A stretch of 64,000 nt of DNA from positions 1 through 64,000 of the forward strand of contig CANFWV010000005.1 in the NCBI GenBank assembly GCA_947450695.1, read 5' to 3'. Of the stretch, positions 10,080-19,665 are shown in pieces. How positions within the stretch are numbered: the stretch's first letter is position 1; each line of letters begins with the position of its first letter. The translations under genes and the position numbers were made by a program. A model generated the notes under the pieces. It was not told the origin of the DNA, made no database searches, and saw nothing but the letters and a program-made list of their open reading frames with translations. The DNA is from Comamonadaceae bacterium (GTDB taxonomy: Bacteria; Pseudomonadota; Gammaproteobacteria; Burkholderiales; Burkholderiaceae_C).

Positions 10080-11948
10080 ATGAACCACCCCGCGATGCAA
10101 GGGCTTGCCCTGAATCCTCCCGCTTTTGTCAAGAACGCAAAATTGATCGCTTGGGTGGCAGACATGGCCGCCTTGTGCAAGCCTGAGGCTATTTACTGGT
10201 GTGACGGCAGCGATGCAGAATACCAGCGCCTGTGCCAGGGACTGGTCGACGCCGGCACCTTCCAGAAACTCAATCCCGTCACACGCCCAAACAGCTTTTT
10301 GGCACTCAGCGACCCTAGCGACGTGGCCCGCGTGGAAGACCGCACGTTCATCTGCTCGACGCTCAAAGAAGAAGCCGGACCCACCAACAACTGGATCGCT
10401 CCAGCGGAGATGCGTGCCACGCTGCAACCCCTGTTTGACGGCTGCATGAAAGGCCGCACGATGTACGTGGTGCCATTTTCGATGGGCCCGCTGGGCTCAC
10501 CGATTGCGCACATCGGTATCGAACTTTCGGACAGCGCCTATGTGGCTGTGAACATGAAAATCATGACCCGGATGGGTCGTGCGGTGTACGACGTGCTGGG
10601 TGTCGATGGCGAGTTTGTGCCTTGTGTACACACCGTTGGTGCGCCGCTGGCGGCTGGCCAAAAAGATGTGAAATGGCCTTGCAACAAGACCAAGTACATC
10701 GTGCATTACCCGGAAACCCGCGAAATTTGGTCTTACGGTTCAGGCTATGGCGGCAATGCGCTGCTGGGCAAAAAATGTTTTGCCTTGCGCATCGCTTCCA
10801 ACATGGGTCGTGACGAAGGCTGGTTGGCCGAGCACATGCTAATTTTGGGTGTGACCAATCCAAAGGGCCAGAAATACCATGTGGCAGCCGCATTCCCAAG
10901 TGCTTGCGGCAAGACGAACTTTTCGATGCTGGTGCCGCCGGCTGGTTTTGACGGCTGGAAGGTCACCACCATTGGCGATGACATCGCTTGGATCAAGCCT
11001 TCGGCCGACGGCCAGTTGCGCGCCATCAACCCGGAAGCCGGTTACTTTGGCGTAGCCCCTGGGACCAACATGCTGACCAACCCGAACTGCATGCTGAGCG
11101 TTCGCAGCGACACCATCTTCACCAACGTGGCGCTGACCGACGACGGCGATGTCTGGTGGGAAGGCATGGAGCAAGACGCGCCCGGCAAGGCTCTGCCCAA
11201 GCATCTAATAGACTGGCAAGGCAAAGATTGGACGCCAGAAATTGCCAACCAGACCGGCGCCAAAGCGGCACACCCGAACTCACGTTTCACGGTAGCCGCC
11301 ACAAACAACCCGGCGCTCGACAGCGCATGGGACGATCCCAAAGGCGTAGCGATTGATGCTTTCATTTTCGGGGGGCGTCGCTCGACCACCGTGCCGTTAG
11401 TGACCGAAGCCCGCAACTGGGTCGAAGGCGTCTACATGGCTGCCACCATGGGTTCCGAAACCACGGCCGCCATCGTTGGCCAAGTGGGTGTTGTTCGCCG
11501 CGACCCTTTCGCCATGCTGCCGTTCATCGGCTACAACATGAGCGACTACTTCCAGCACTGGTTGAACATCGGCGAACAACTCGCCGCCAAGGGCGCCAAA
11601 CTGCCAAAGATCTACACCACCAACTGGTTTCGCAAAGGCGAGGACGGTAAGTTTGTCTGGCCTGGCTACGGCGAGAACATGCGCGTGTTGAAGTGGATGA
11701 TCGAGCGCGTTGAAGGCTCGGCCAAGGGGCAAGACCACACCACCGGCGTCAGCCCGAGCTACGAAGACCTGACTTGGGACGGCCTGAACTTCAGCGCTGA
11801 GCAGTTCAACTCTGTGACCCGCACAGACAAAGCCGCTTTACTGAAAGAACTTGAGCTGCACACGGAGTTGTTCGCACAATTGGCGCATCATCTTCCGACC
11901 GCCTTGATCAAAACAAAAGCCGCTATTGAGAAGAGACTGGCGGTCTGA
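10080..11948 (+). CDS. pckG: Phosphoenolpyruvate carboxykinase (GTP)
   Basis: This enzyme converts oxaloacetate and GTP to phosphoenolpyruvate, CO2 and GDP, the first committed step of gluconeogenesis. The 622 residues match the GTP-dependent class. The P-loop is [13 protein letters not shown] (about residue 272), the second kinase motif is [14 protein letters not shown], and the mobile region [14 protein letters not shown] follows. The substrate region [11 protein letters not shown] is present. The ATG is preceded by TTGGAGC. The gene is monocistronic, with a long upstream region carrying an operator-like repeat and a strong terminator behind it. Confidence 0.97.
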   Translation: MNHPAMQGLALNPPAFVKNAKLIAWVADMAALCKPEAIYWCDGSDAEYQRLCQGLVDAGTFQKLNPVTRPNSFLALSDPSDVARVEDRTFICSTLKEEAGPTNNWIAPAEMRATLQPLFDGCMKGRTMYVVPFSMGPLGSPIAHIGIELSDSAYVAVNMKIMTRMGRAVYDVLGVDGEFVPCVHTVGAPLAAGQKDVKWPCNKTKYIVHYPETREIWSYGSGYGGNALLGKKCFALRIASNMGRDEGWLAEHMLILGVTNPKGQKYHVAAAFPSACGKTNFSMLVPPAGFDGWKVTTIGDDIAWIKPSADGQLRAINPEAGYFGVAPGTNMLTNPNCMLSVRSDTIFTNVALTDDGDVWWEGMEQDAPGKALPKHLIDWQGKDWTPEIANQTGAKAAHPNSRFTVAATNNPALDSAWDDPKGVAIDAFIFGGRRSTTVPLVTEARNWVEGVYMAATMGSETTAAIVGQVGVVRRDPFAMLPFIGYNMSDYFQHWLNIGEQLAAKGAKLPKIYTTNWFRKGEDGKFVWPGYGENMRVLKWMIERVEGSAKGQDHTTGVSPSYEDLTWDGLNFSAEQFNSVTRTDKAALLKELELHTELFAQLAHHLPTALIKTKAAIEKRLAV

Positions 11949-11966
11949 CCCTGAACGTCGCCCATG

Positions 11967-11993
11967 AAAAAGCCACCTCACGGTGGCTTTTTT
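11967..11993 (+). terminator. Rho-independent terminator after pckG
   Basis: AAAAAGCCACC-TCAC-GGTGGCTTTTTT is a perfect GC-rich stem with a T tract, about 20 bases after the pckG stop. The A run on the other side lets it also serve the convergent gene at 12029. Confidence 0.92.
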
Positions 11994-12028
11994 ATTGACT
12001 AAACCCAACGAGGTTGGCTTCTAAGCGA

Positions 12029-12538
12029 TCAGCTGTTTTGGCGCTGGTAAGCCCGCAATTCTGCACCGCCCAGTCGGACGGCACGGGCTGACAAACCAGC
12101 CGGCGTTGAAGTTTCAGCCAACGACTGTTGGCGGGTGATGGCAGCGTGGAGATCAGCCATAACACGGGTGTCGGTCTTGGCGATGACCCACAGACGTTCA
12201 TCAGCGCGGGCTTTGGCTTGGCCACGAGCCCAGCCGTCGAGCCCAGCCTTGGCGCGTGCCACAAGGCTACGTACAGTTCCCGAATACAAAGCCAAACCCG
12301 TGAATGCCAAGGCCCAAAGGGCCATCCACATCACCAGCAAGTGGCCTTCAACAACGCTGTCCATGACTTCGTAAGCCACAACCAGCACGGCAGCGACGAT
12401 GGACGTCAGCAGCAAAGCCGCCACACCACTGATAGATGACCAGCGTTGACGCAACAGCAAAGCGCCTTCAATGGCGGATTCAGCCCGCTGTACGCCGGGA
12501 TGTTCAGTGAGGTATTGGGTGTGGACGAAAGTGGTCAT
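12029..12538 (-). CDS. Predicted inner-membrane protein of unknown function, two transmembrane segments
   Basis: The product is 169 residues from the ATG at 12538 (MTTFVHTQYLTEHPGVQRAE). That start has AAGGG upstream; the track's longer TTG start at 12565 has no usable spacing. Two hydrophobic helices are clear: GVAALLLTSIVAAVLVVAYEV and LVMWMALWALAFTGLALYSG. The C-terminal half is basic and Ala/Arg-rich (ARAKAGLDGWARGQAKARADERL) and probably cytoplasmic. I recognise no family. It is divergent from a LysR regulator and could be its target, an inference from position only. Confidence 0.7.
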   Translation of the reverse strand: MTTFVHTQYLTEHPGVQRAESAIEGALLLRQRWSSISGVAALLLTSIVAAVLVVAYEVMDSVVEGHLLVMWMALWALAFTGLALYSGTVRSLVARAKAGLDGWARGQAKARADERLWVIAKTDTRVMADLHAAITRQQSLAETSTPAGLSARAVRLGGAELRAYQRQNS

Positions 12539-12678
12539 GATGATTCCCTTGATGAGGGCCGTCAACCTTCAGGGGGTCTGCTTGTTCACGACGGCCAAGT
12601 TGAACAAGGGTTTGATCATAGGGTTAATACTGATGCCGCTCCACTTTATCTTTATGATCCCAGTCATTCACAAGGGTT

Positions 12679-12692
12679 ATAGTCATCTCTAT
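12679..12692. promoter_or_regulatory. Possible LysR-type binding site between the divergent genes
   Basis: ATAG-TCATCT-CTAT (12679-12692) is a short inverted repeat about 20 bases before the LysR gene. LysR regulators typically bind T-N11-A dyads in divergent intergenic regions. The repeat is short, so this is a weak call. Confidence 0.3.
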
Positions 12693-12711
12693 TACCGAGG
12701 ACCCTTTTCTC

Positions 12712-13668
12712 ATGAGCCCACCCAATTTCCGCACCCTCGACCTCAACTTACTACGTGTCTTTGATGAGGTCATGGCTGAACGCAGCTTGACACGGGCTGC
12801 GCGCAACCTGTCTTTAACGCAACCGGCCGTGAGCAACGCCTTGCGGCGACTGCGTGAAACACTGGGTGATGAATTGGTGAAGCGCAGCGGTCAGGGCATG
12901 GCCCCCACACCCCGCGCACGAGCCATTTGGCCGGCGGTGCGCGAGGCGCTGCAGCAACTGCAATTCTCACTGATCCCCAGTGACTTTGTGCCGGCTGAGG
13001 CCAACACCAGCTTTGTGCTGGCGATGGCCGACGCCACCGCTGCCGAACTGATCCCCGGGCTGACGGACATTCTCGAACAAGAAGCGCCTCGCGTGTCGCT
13101 GCGCGTCGTTCCACTGACGACACGTGACCCCCGCCGACTGCTAGACGAAGAAGCCTGCGACTTGGCCGTAGGCTACTTTCCGTCGGTACTGGCGGGTTTA
13201 ACGGCTGGCGCGCAAAGCGGAGAGCAGCAACCTTTTTCGCACTTGCGGCTGTACAACGGCGAGTACGTCTGCGTCATGCGCCGGGACCATCCTCTAGCGC
13301 ACACCCCCTTAACACTTGATCAATTTTGCGCAGCACGTCACATGCTGGTGAGTTTTTCAGGTCGCCCCTATGGCTTCATTGACGAATCGCTGGCTTCCTT
13401 AGGCCGAGAACGACGAGTGGTTCTCACGGTGAATCAATTTTTCACCGCCGGTCGCGTGGTGGCAAATTCAAATTTGCTCACGGTCTTGCCACGCCATTTT
13501 GTACGGGTCACCGGCTTCGCGGAGCAACTGATCTTGCAGCCTTTGCCCTTTGACATTTCGCCGGTCCACGTGGATGCGGTGTGGCACCGGCGCAGCCAGC
13601 AAAGCAGCAGTCACCTTTGGTTACGACAAGCCGTCGTCCGGGCGGCCCAGAAGAGTTTTTCGGCCTGA
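12712..13668 (+). CDS. LysR-family transcriptional regulator
   Basis: This 318-residue regulator has an N-terminal winged helix-turn-helix (LNLLRVFDEVMAERSLTRAARNLSLTQPAVSNALRRLRETLGDELVKR) and a periplasmic-binding-like effector domain (about residues 95-300). The recognition helix sequence is the classic LysR one. The start MSPPNFRTLDLNLLRVF is standard. Its target is unknown. The divergent membrane protein gene is the positional candidate, and the downstream metallophosphoesterase gene begins within 20 bases. Confidence 0.92.
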   Translation: MSPPNFRTLDLNLLRVFDEVMAERSLTRAARNLSLTQPAVSNALRRLRETLGDELVKRSGQGMAPTPRARAIWPAVREALQQLQFSLIPSDFVPAEANTSFVLAMADATAAELIPGLTDILEQEAPRVSLRVVPLTTRDPRRLLDEEACDLAVGYFPSVLAGLTAGAQSGEQQPFSHLRLYNGEYVCVMRRDHPLAHTPLTLDQFCAARHMLVSFSGRPYGFIDESLASLGRERRVVLTVNQFFTAGRVVANSNLLTVLPRHFVRVTGFAEQLILQPLPFDISPVHVDAVWHRRSQQSSSHLWLRQAVVRAAQKSFSA

Positions 13669-13684
13669 CAGCGACAATGCATCC

Positions 13685-14509
13685 GTGAACATTCAGCTGC
13701 TGTCAGATCTCCACCTCGAATCAAACCCGCACTTTGTAGCGCAGCCGATTCCGGGGGCTGACGTGCTGGTGCTGGCTGGCGACATCGGCTCTTATCAGCC
13801 GGGCTCAGAACTGACGCGCTTGGGGGTTGAAGACTTTGGTTTGGCTCGCTTTTCACCTCGACCGGTCAGCGAAGGTGGTGCCAACTGGCCAACGCCGGTG
13901 CTGTTTATTCCCGGCAACCATGAGTACGACGGCCTGGAATTTGACGATGCCTCAGCGCGTCTTCGTGCCGCCTGCGAACGCTGGGGGTTGATTTGGCTGG
14001 AACAACAGAGCGTCATTCTTCAAGGTGTGCGCTTTCTCGGTTGCACTTTATGGACGGACTTTGATGCGCTGAACGGTGATTCTCTGGCCTCGACGCTGTC
14101 GATTCGAGGCAAGGCATTTCGCGCGGCCAACTACTACCTTCGAAAAAACCATTCACGGCGCGACGGTGTGCCCATCCTCGCACCCGAAGTTCGCGAACTG
14201 GGGTTACAAAGCCAAGCGTGGCTTCGCGAGGCACTTACTCAATCTTTCGAAGCAGCAACCGTAGTGGTCACCCACTTCGCCCCTAGCCTTCTAAGCGCAG
14301 ACCCACGCTATGGGTTGACGCCCGGAACCGCTGGCTTTTGCAACGCCCTTGATGACCTGTTGCCAGCAGCACAGCTGTGGTTACATGGACACTTGCATTG
14401 CCCGCAAGACTATTTGAGCCGCGGCTGTCACGTGGTCGCCAATCCGCTGGGTTATGCGCACAAGGGCGAGCAGAAAAGCTATCGCCCCGAGCAGTTGATT
14501 CGGATTTAA
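13685..14509 (+). CDS. Calcineurin-like metallophosphoesterase
   Basis: The 274-residue protein carries the dinuclear metal motifs in order: SDLHLE near the N terminus, VLAGDIGSY, IPGNHEYDG, VVTHFAPS and LHGHLHCPQDY. I chose GTG 13685 (MNIQLLSDLHLE) because the extra N-terminal residues in the ORF track overlap the LysR gene and resemble nothing. The substrate could be a phosphomonoester, phosphodiester or nucleotide. It sits 16 bases after the LysR stop and may be co-transcribed with it. Confidence 0.87.
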   Translation: MNIQLLSDLHLESNPHFVAQPIPGADVLVLAGDIGSYQPGSELTRLGVEDFGLARFSPRPVSEGGANWPTPVLFIPGNHEYDGLEFDDASARLRAACERWGLIWLEQQSVILQGVRFLGCTLWTDFDALNGDSLASTLSIRGKAFRAANYYLRKNHSRRDGVPILAPEVRELGLQSQAWLREALTQSFEAATVVVTHFAPSLLSADPRYGLTPGTAGFCNALDDLLPAAQLWLHGHLHCPQDYLSRGCHVVANPLGYAHKGEQKSYRPEQLIRI

Positions 14510-14579
14510 AGACGCCAGTCGACTCCTAAATAGCTTTGATGAACTGGGTTCATCCACGCAAAATCGGCCGCACAAAATA

Positions 14580-14601
14580 ATTACTAATCAGTCTCAGTAA
14601 T
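14580..14601. promoter_or_regulatory. Inverted repeat upstream of the fasciclin gene
   Basis: ATTACT-N10-AGTAAT is a perfect dyad with half-sites about one and a half turns apart, 90 bases before the fasciclin start. A related sequence (TTACTGTTATGACTTACA) lies closer to the gene. It may be an operator; no promoter is convincing by eye. Confidence 0.35.
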
Positions 14602-14690
14602 GACCATTGAGTTCATATTGTTACTGTTATGACTTACATTGGGGTGGCACCACACCTTTGGTGCTTACTTTCAACACAATGGAGTCACCC

Positions 14691-15146
14691 ATGAAAAAAT
14701 CTCTCATCGCCTTGACACTGAGCGCCAGCGCTGTCTTTTCGGCTCAAGCTGCCGACATCGTGGACACCGCTGTCAGCGCCGGCAATTTCAAAACCTTGGT
14801 GACCGCAGTCAAAGCCGCCGGTTTGGTCGATACCCTCAAGGGACCCGGCCCCTTTACAGTGTTTGCCCCCACAGACGCAGCCTTTGCCAAGATCCCTAAA
14901 GCCGATCTGGACGCGCTGCTGAAAGACAAAGTTGCCCTGACCAAAGTGCTGACCTACCACGTGGTCCCAGGCAAAGTGATGGCCAAAGACGTCAAAGCCG
15001 GTAACGTCAAGACAGTGCAAGGCGGCAACCTGACGCTGGCCACCATGGGCGGCGTCACGGTGAATGGTGCGAAGGTCGTAGCGGCAGATGTCGCGGCAGA
15101 CAATGGCGTGATCCACGCTGTTGACACGGTCATCATGCCAAAGTAA
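14691..15146 (+). CDS. Secreted fasciclin (FAS1) domain protein
   Basis: This 151-residue protein has a signal peptide ([20 protein letters not shown]) and a single FAS1 domain. The two conserved FAS1 blocks are [17 protein letters not shown] and [11 protein letters not shown], and the domain ends [17 protein letters not shown]1 proteins act as adhesion or surface-interaction modules. The ATG at 14691 follows a good ribosome site (GGAG at 14680). The upstream ATG at 14679 overlaps that site and would disturb the signal peptide. Confidence 0.92.
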   Translation: MKKSLIALTLSASAVFSAQAADIVDTAVSAGNFKTLVTAVKAAGLVDTLKGPGPFTVFAPTDAAFAKIPKADLDALLKDKVALTKVLTYHVVPGKVMAKDVKAGNVKTVQGGNLTLATMGGVTVNGAKVVAADVAADNGVIHAVDTVIMPK

Positions 15147-15232
15147 TTGATGTGATTTGGCGAGGCCTGCGGGCCTTGCCTGCGCAAGAAATGAGCTTTC
15201 GGACGCATAAACCACCTCAAGCCAGTGCGCGG

Positions 15233-15880
15233 CTACTTCCGCAAACCGTCAAAGCAGGTTGTCACAACGAATTCGATGATTTCTTCGTCGTTGTGTTGGC
15301 CACCAGATTGCATGAATTCAAGCACCGGATCGCAAGCCCGCGAATACACGGTGTACAGCACCAAAATGGGCGGTAGAGCCGGGTTCAAACTACCGTCGGC
15401 TTGCGCAGCTTCAATCCAGCCACCGATGTGGTCACTGACCTGCAGCAAGCCGTCCAGATAAGCCCGATTAGCCATTAAATTTGCCCTTAAGCTGGAGTTT
15501 TGGCTTGGTAAGGACGGCATTTCGCCCGCCAATTGCAAGCGCATCATCCATCGCACCACCGCTTTGAGCTGGTCAATGGGCTCAGCATCCGCAGGCAAAC
15601 TTGCCAATAAAACCTGGGCCCGGGCCAACACCCGCACCATGGCCGCTGCAGCCAAATCTTCTTTACTGGGAAAGTGCTTGTAAAGACTGGCCTTGGCGAT
15701 ACCGACCTCGGCAGCGACCTCGTCAACTGTCATCAGATCAAAGCCTTTTTCAGCCAACAGCCGGTTCACGGCCTCGACAATGGCGTCCTCCCGGGCCTGC
15801 AGCATCTGCACCTTGAAGGACACCTTGACGGGCACGGCGACGGCGCTTGCACCGGTACGAGGGGATTGTGATGAAGCCAT
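15233..15880 (-). CDS. TetR-family transcriptional regulator
   Basis: The 215-residue product has the TetR N-terminal DNA-binding domain: DAIVEAVNRLLAEKGFDLMTVDEVAAEVGIAKASLYKHFPSKEDL at about residues 31-76. The C-terminal ligand domain is not specific enough to name an inducer. The N terminus has an extra stretch of about 25 residues (MASSQSPRTGASAVAVPVKV). It is convergent with the fasciclin gene. It does not sit beside an obvious efflux or degradative operon, so its target is unknown. Confidence 0.9.
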   Translation of the reverse strand: MASSQSPRTGASAVAVPVKVSFKVQMLQAREDAIVEAVNRLLAEKGFDLMTVDEVAAEVGIAKASLYKHFPSKEDLAAAAMVRVLARAQVLLASLPADAEPIDQLKAVVRWMMRLQLAGEMPSLPSQNSSLRANLMANRAYLDGLLQVSDHIGGWIEAAQADGSLNPALPPILVLYTVYSRACDPVLEFMQSGGQHNDEEIIEFVVTTCFDGLRK

Positions 15881-15972
15881 CGGCGGATTTTAGCGTCGCC
15901 GATTACCGACCACCTATTTTCTGGGGGTCATGCCTGCAAAACAGACAGCTCAAGTATTTTGTGACTCAACAG

Positions 15973-18216
15973 TTAGGCTCTTTCGGGCGTGAACGTTTCA
16001 GCCCCCGACTCGTTAGGGTCAAGATGCCCCAGTGTGAAACGAAACGTCGCACCTTGACCCGGCGCCGACTCTGCCCAGATACGGCCACCGTGCCGCGAGA
16101 TGATGCGCTGCACAAAAGCCAGTCCAATGCCCGTGCCCTCAAACTCAGACGGAGAATGCAAGCGCTGGAACGGACCGAAGAGTTTTTGCGAATAAGCCAT
16201 GTTGAAACCGGCACCGTTGTCGCGGACAAAATAAACCAAGTCTCCGTTGGCACTCGTCTCAGAGCCAAACGTGATGTGCGCGACCGGCTGACCCGCGCTG
16301 AACTTCCAAGCGTTGCCTAACAAGTTGTCTAGTACTTGGCGGAGCAGGCGATGGTCTCCTGTGGCGGTGAGACTAGGCTCAACCTGAGCCTCTACCACGC
16401 GGGCAGGATCCCGCTCGCGCAAAAAGACCAACACTTGATTCGCCAAGTCACTAAGGTCAACACGGTCATGGCGCAAGGGCGCACGTGCCAAGCGAGCAAG
16501 CGACAACAGCGCATCAATCAATTCGCCCATTTGGACCACACCGGCGCGAACCCGATGAAGATAATGCTGTCCTTTCTTGGCCAACGGCTCCGGCAGAGCC
16601 TCAACCGATTGCTCCAGCAGACTGGCAAAACCGTCCACAGCGCTCAAGGGTGAGCGCAGATCGTGCGAGACCGAATAACAAAAAGACTCCAACTCTTCGT
16701 TGGCCGATTTGAGCTGAGCCGTGCGCTGCTGCACACGCTCTTCCAAATTGGCATTGAGGTTACGGATTTCCATATCGGCCTGTAGCCGCTTCAGTTCCTC
16801 CGAGGCACGTGCGGCAAATATTTGCAGCGTCGACACCATCAAAACCGTTTGCTTGAGTGGTTCGTGAAACATCACAAACAACATGCCGGCCAATTCACCA
16901 GATGAATTTTCGAGCCGATGGCCGACATAAGCTTCGGCGTGGACACCAAAAATGGTCTGAACTTCAGGGTAAAGGTAGTGCACGTTTTTGGGCAAGGTCA
17001 CGCTGACATCCTCAATCAGCTCGTGGCATGGTGACAGCGACACGGGGTAGTCAAATCCGTCGACCAATTCACCCTCAACGACACCCGCCACTCGACGCGC
17101 CATCAAGGGCTCGCCGGGCAACAAACGGGTCACAAAGGCGGCTTGTGCGCCCAACGCATCAGCCATGTTGCGCACCAAATGCTCAAAGAAGTTGCTGCCG
17201 CCCTGCACGGACACACCGGCAGCCACCTTGGAAATAGCAGCTTCAAGCTGATCCCGCCAATGGCGCGCTCGAATGCTGTCGATGCCAAAAGCCAGGTTGT
17301 TGGCCAACTCCTGCAATAACAGCACTTCTTCAGAACGGGCAGGAAGTTCGTCGGTCGAATAAAGCGCCAACATGCCGAAAGTCTGATCGGCGTAAGCCAG
17401 GGGCACGGTGAGAACGCTGCGGTAACCCCGAAGCAGCGCCTGTTGCGCCCACTGCACATTATTGGGGAGCGACGCCAAGTTGTGATGCTCACTGACCTCA
17501 CGCCGCCGAATGGCGTCTCCAACGGGGCCAAACGTACCGACCGGCTCACTCGCCCAACTCAGCCAAGTCGACGACAGGTAGCCGTCCTCATGGCCCGCAT
17601 ACGCCATGGGCTCAATGCTGCGCTCTTCATCTTCACGGGCATAACCGACCCACGCCATTCGATAGCCGCCTACCTCAACGGCTAAGCGGCAAACTTCTGC
17701 GAGCAACTTTTGCTCATTGTCCATGCGCGTCAAGGCTCGATTGCACAAGCTGAGCATTTCCAACGCCCGCGCGGTGCTGGCCAGGGCTTCATCAGCCCGC
17801 TTGCGAAAAGTGATGTCGTGAGCCACGCCCACCACCCGCTCGACACGACCGTCTTCCCCGACAACCGGATGGGCGTAGTCTCGAACCCAGAGCACCTCTC
17901 CGCTGGGCAGCATGAGTCGGTACTCCCGCTCAGTCGCCAAACCGCCGAGGTTGGCTTCGAAGGCCGCCACCGCGGCAACACGGTCCTCTGGATGCACACT
18001 GTCAAGATAAGAATCAGGATTGGCGTAGAGGCTTTCACAACTCAGGCCCCACAACCGTTCGTAAGCCGGACTGATGTAAAGCAGAGCACCGGTCGCACCA
18101 TCGCGGCTGTAGTACACATCATTTGTGTTTTCAGCGAGCTCCAAAAATCGCGCCTCTAGGGCAAGCCGTGCAACTTCGGCGGTACGGCTCTCTTTATCTT
18201 CAGCGGGGGTGTTCAT
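15973..18216 (-). CDS. PAS-GAF-GAF sensor histidine kinase
   Basis: From ATG 18216 (MNTPAEDKESRT) the product is 747 residues with no transmembrane segment, so it is probably a cytosolic sensor. A PAS domain comes first (ENTNDVYYSRDGATGALLYISPAYERLWG, ending VVGVAHDITFRKRA). Two GAF-like regions follow (LAVEVGGYRMAWVGYA; FEHLVRNMADALGAQAAFVTRLL), then a coiled-coil linker. The HisKA domain holds the phospho-acceptor in CYSVSHDLRSPLSAVDGF. The ATPase domain shows LDNLLGNAWKFS, DNGAGFNMAY and GTGIGLAFVQRI. The track's longer TTG start (18303) lacks support. No response regulator lies next to it. Confidence 0.9.
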   Translation of the reverse strand: MNTPAEDKESRTAEVARLALEARFLELAENTNDVYYSRDGATGALLYISPAYERLWGLSCESLYANPDSYLDSVHPEDRVAAVAAFEANLGGLATEREYRLMLPSGEVLWVRDYAHPVVGEDGRVERVVGVAHDITFRKRADEALASTARALEMLSLCNRALTRMDNEQKLLAEVCRLAVEVGGYRMAWVGYAREDEERSIEPMAYAGHEDGYLSSTWLSWASEPVGTFGPVGDAIRRREVSEHHNLASLPNNVQWAQQALLRGYRSVLTVPLAYADQTFGMLALYSTDELPARSEEVLLLQELANNLAFGIDSIRARHWRDQLEAAISKVAAGVSVQGGSNFFEHLVRNMADALGAQAAFVTRLLPGEPLMARRVAGVVEGELVDGFDYPVSLSPCHELIEDVSVTLPKNVHYLYPEVQTIFGVHAEAYVGHRLENSSGELAGMLFVMFHEPLKQTVLMVSTLQIFAARASEELKRLQADMEIRNLNANLEERVQQRTAQLKSANEELESFCYSVSHDLRSPLSAVDGFASLLEQSVEALPEPLAKKGQHYLHRVRAGVVQMGELIDALLSLARLARAPLRHDRVDLSDLANQVLVFLRERDPARVVEAQVEPSLTATGDHRLLRQVLDNLLGNAWKFSAGQPVAHITFGSETSANGDLVYFVRDNGAGFNMAYSQKLFGPFQRLHSPSEFEGTGIGLAFVQRIISRHGGRIWAESAPGQGATFRFTLGHLDPNESGAETFTPERA

Positions 18217-18394
18217 GGAATTATCCAAAATGACAGCATGCGCCGCGACAACCCGCGGCAGCAGCCTGTTAATGATGGACTTGCTCAGCGCCACCATCGT
18301 CAAAAGACATACGTCGATAGTAGCTGTATGCGCTCATCGCCGAATGCGCGTATTCTTTATTGCATCGCAGCAATGCACCTCTGGAGCTCAAGCA

Positions 18395-19540
18395 GTGCCT
18401 TTCTGGATAAACGAATTAGCCCGAGCTGCTCGCCAGTCCAACCTCGGGCGTCAGGTGGCTCTGGCCGAGCGGATGCTACGACGCGTCTTAGCCAAAGAGT
18501 TGACGAGTCTGAATGTTTCAAAAGCACTTGTCGCCGCAACGTCCGAACCGGTCAAAACGGAAACTGTTCCGGAACCCAAGGCCGCGGATGCCGAAAAAAC
18601 CATGGCGCCAGAAGCGGCCGAAGCCTCGCCAAAGCTACGCCGTGCCGCGTTCACACGACAAGTTTTTGAATTTGAAGGCGAGCGCTATGGCTTCAATCTG
18701 TATGTTCCACCACTACCGCCATCAGCGTCCCCAACTGACGAGCCCACAGGTGTGCCATTGGTCGTGATGTTGCACGGGTGTAAACAAGACGCCCCCGACT
18801 TCGCCCGCGGTACGTTTATGAACGAGCTAGCCGCTAAATCACCGTGCATGGTTCTGTATCCGGAGCAGTTGCCCAAGGCCAACCAAATGCGTTGCTGGAA
18901 CTGGTTTGACAGCGAACATCAAGGCCGCCACGCCGGCGAACCCGCCATGTTGGCCGCACTGACCCGACACGTCATTGCTCGATACCCGGTGGACCCAAAG
19001 CGGGTTTACATTGCCGGCCTCTCCGCAGGCGGTGCCATGGCCGCGATCGTCGCCGCGCACAACCCGGATCTGTTCGCCGCTGTCGGTGTGCACTCGGGCC
19101 TGCCACCAGGAGCTGCACACGACGTGATGTCAGCTTTCAGCGCCATGCGCCTTGGGGGCCGCTCGCGCACACCCGGCGACCCAGCCGCCAGAGAAGACGT
19201 GATGCCCACCATCGTCTTTCATGGCGACGCTGATCGCACCGTGCACCCGGACAACGGCGACCAGATTGTGCTTGCCGCTATCGCCGCGCTGAAGGCCTCG
19301 GGCGTACCGCTGAAGCGCAGCGTCATCCCCGAAGAATTACCTGCGCCCACTGGTGAGTTGCGCCACACGCTTCGCACGGTGTACAGCGCTGAGGATAGTC
19401 GCAGCTACGTCGAGTACTGGTCGGTCGAAGCCGGGCCACACGCTTGGTCGGGGGGTAGCGCTACAGGGACGTTCACCGACCCTCACGGACCGAATGCCTC
19501 TGCGGCTATGCTGGCGTTTTTCCTACAGCATCACCGCTGA
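18395..19540 (+). CDS. PHB-depolymerase-family esterase
   Basis: This is an alpha/beta hydrolase of the LpqC/PHB depolymerase type. The oxyanion region is LVVMLHGCKQDAPDFA, the nucleophile is in the lipase box GLSAGGAM, the acid is in FHGDADRTV and the His is in GPHAWSGG. I chose GTG 18395 (MPFWINELARAARQSNLGRQ), 381 residues, because GGAG lies eight bases upstream; ATG 18344 is a longer alternative. The N-terminal 100 residues are a helical and Pro/Ala-rich linker without a signal peptide, so action on intracellular polyester or small esters is possible. The track start at 18125 overlaps the kinase gene and is wrong. Confidence 0.85.
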   Translation: MPFWINELARAARQSNLGRQVALAERMLRRVLAKELTSLNVSKALVAATSEPVKTETVPEPKAADAEKTMAPEAAEASPKLRRAAFTRQVFEFEGERYGFNLYVPPLPPSASPTDEPTGVPLVVMLHGCKQDAPDFARGTFMNELAAKSPCMVLYPEQLPKANQMRCWNWFDSEHQGRHAGEPAMLAALTRHVIARYPVDPKRVYIAGLSAGGAMAAIVAAHNPDLFAAVGVHSGLPPGAAHDVMSAFSAMRLGGRSRTPGDPAAREDVMPTIVFHGDADRTVHPDNGDQIVLAAIAALKASGVPLKRSVIPEELPAPTGELRHTLRTVYSAEDSRSYVEYWSVEAGPHAWSGGSATGTFTDPHGPNASAAMLAFFLQHHR

Positions 19541-19665
19541 AAAGTCCGGCCCGGAGCCCGACCTTGCCATGCTTGAGTTCGGAAATGCGGGTTCATCGAA
19601 GACAATCACTTGCGATGACCGTGATGACCCTTCCCTTTCTGACGCCCCGTCTGCCGAGCACACCC

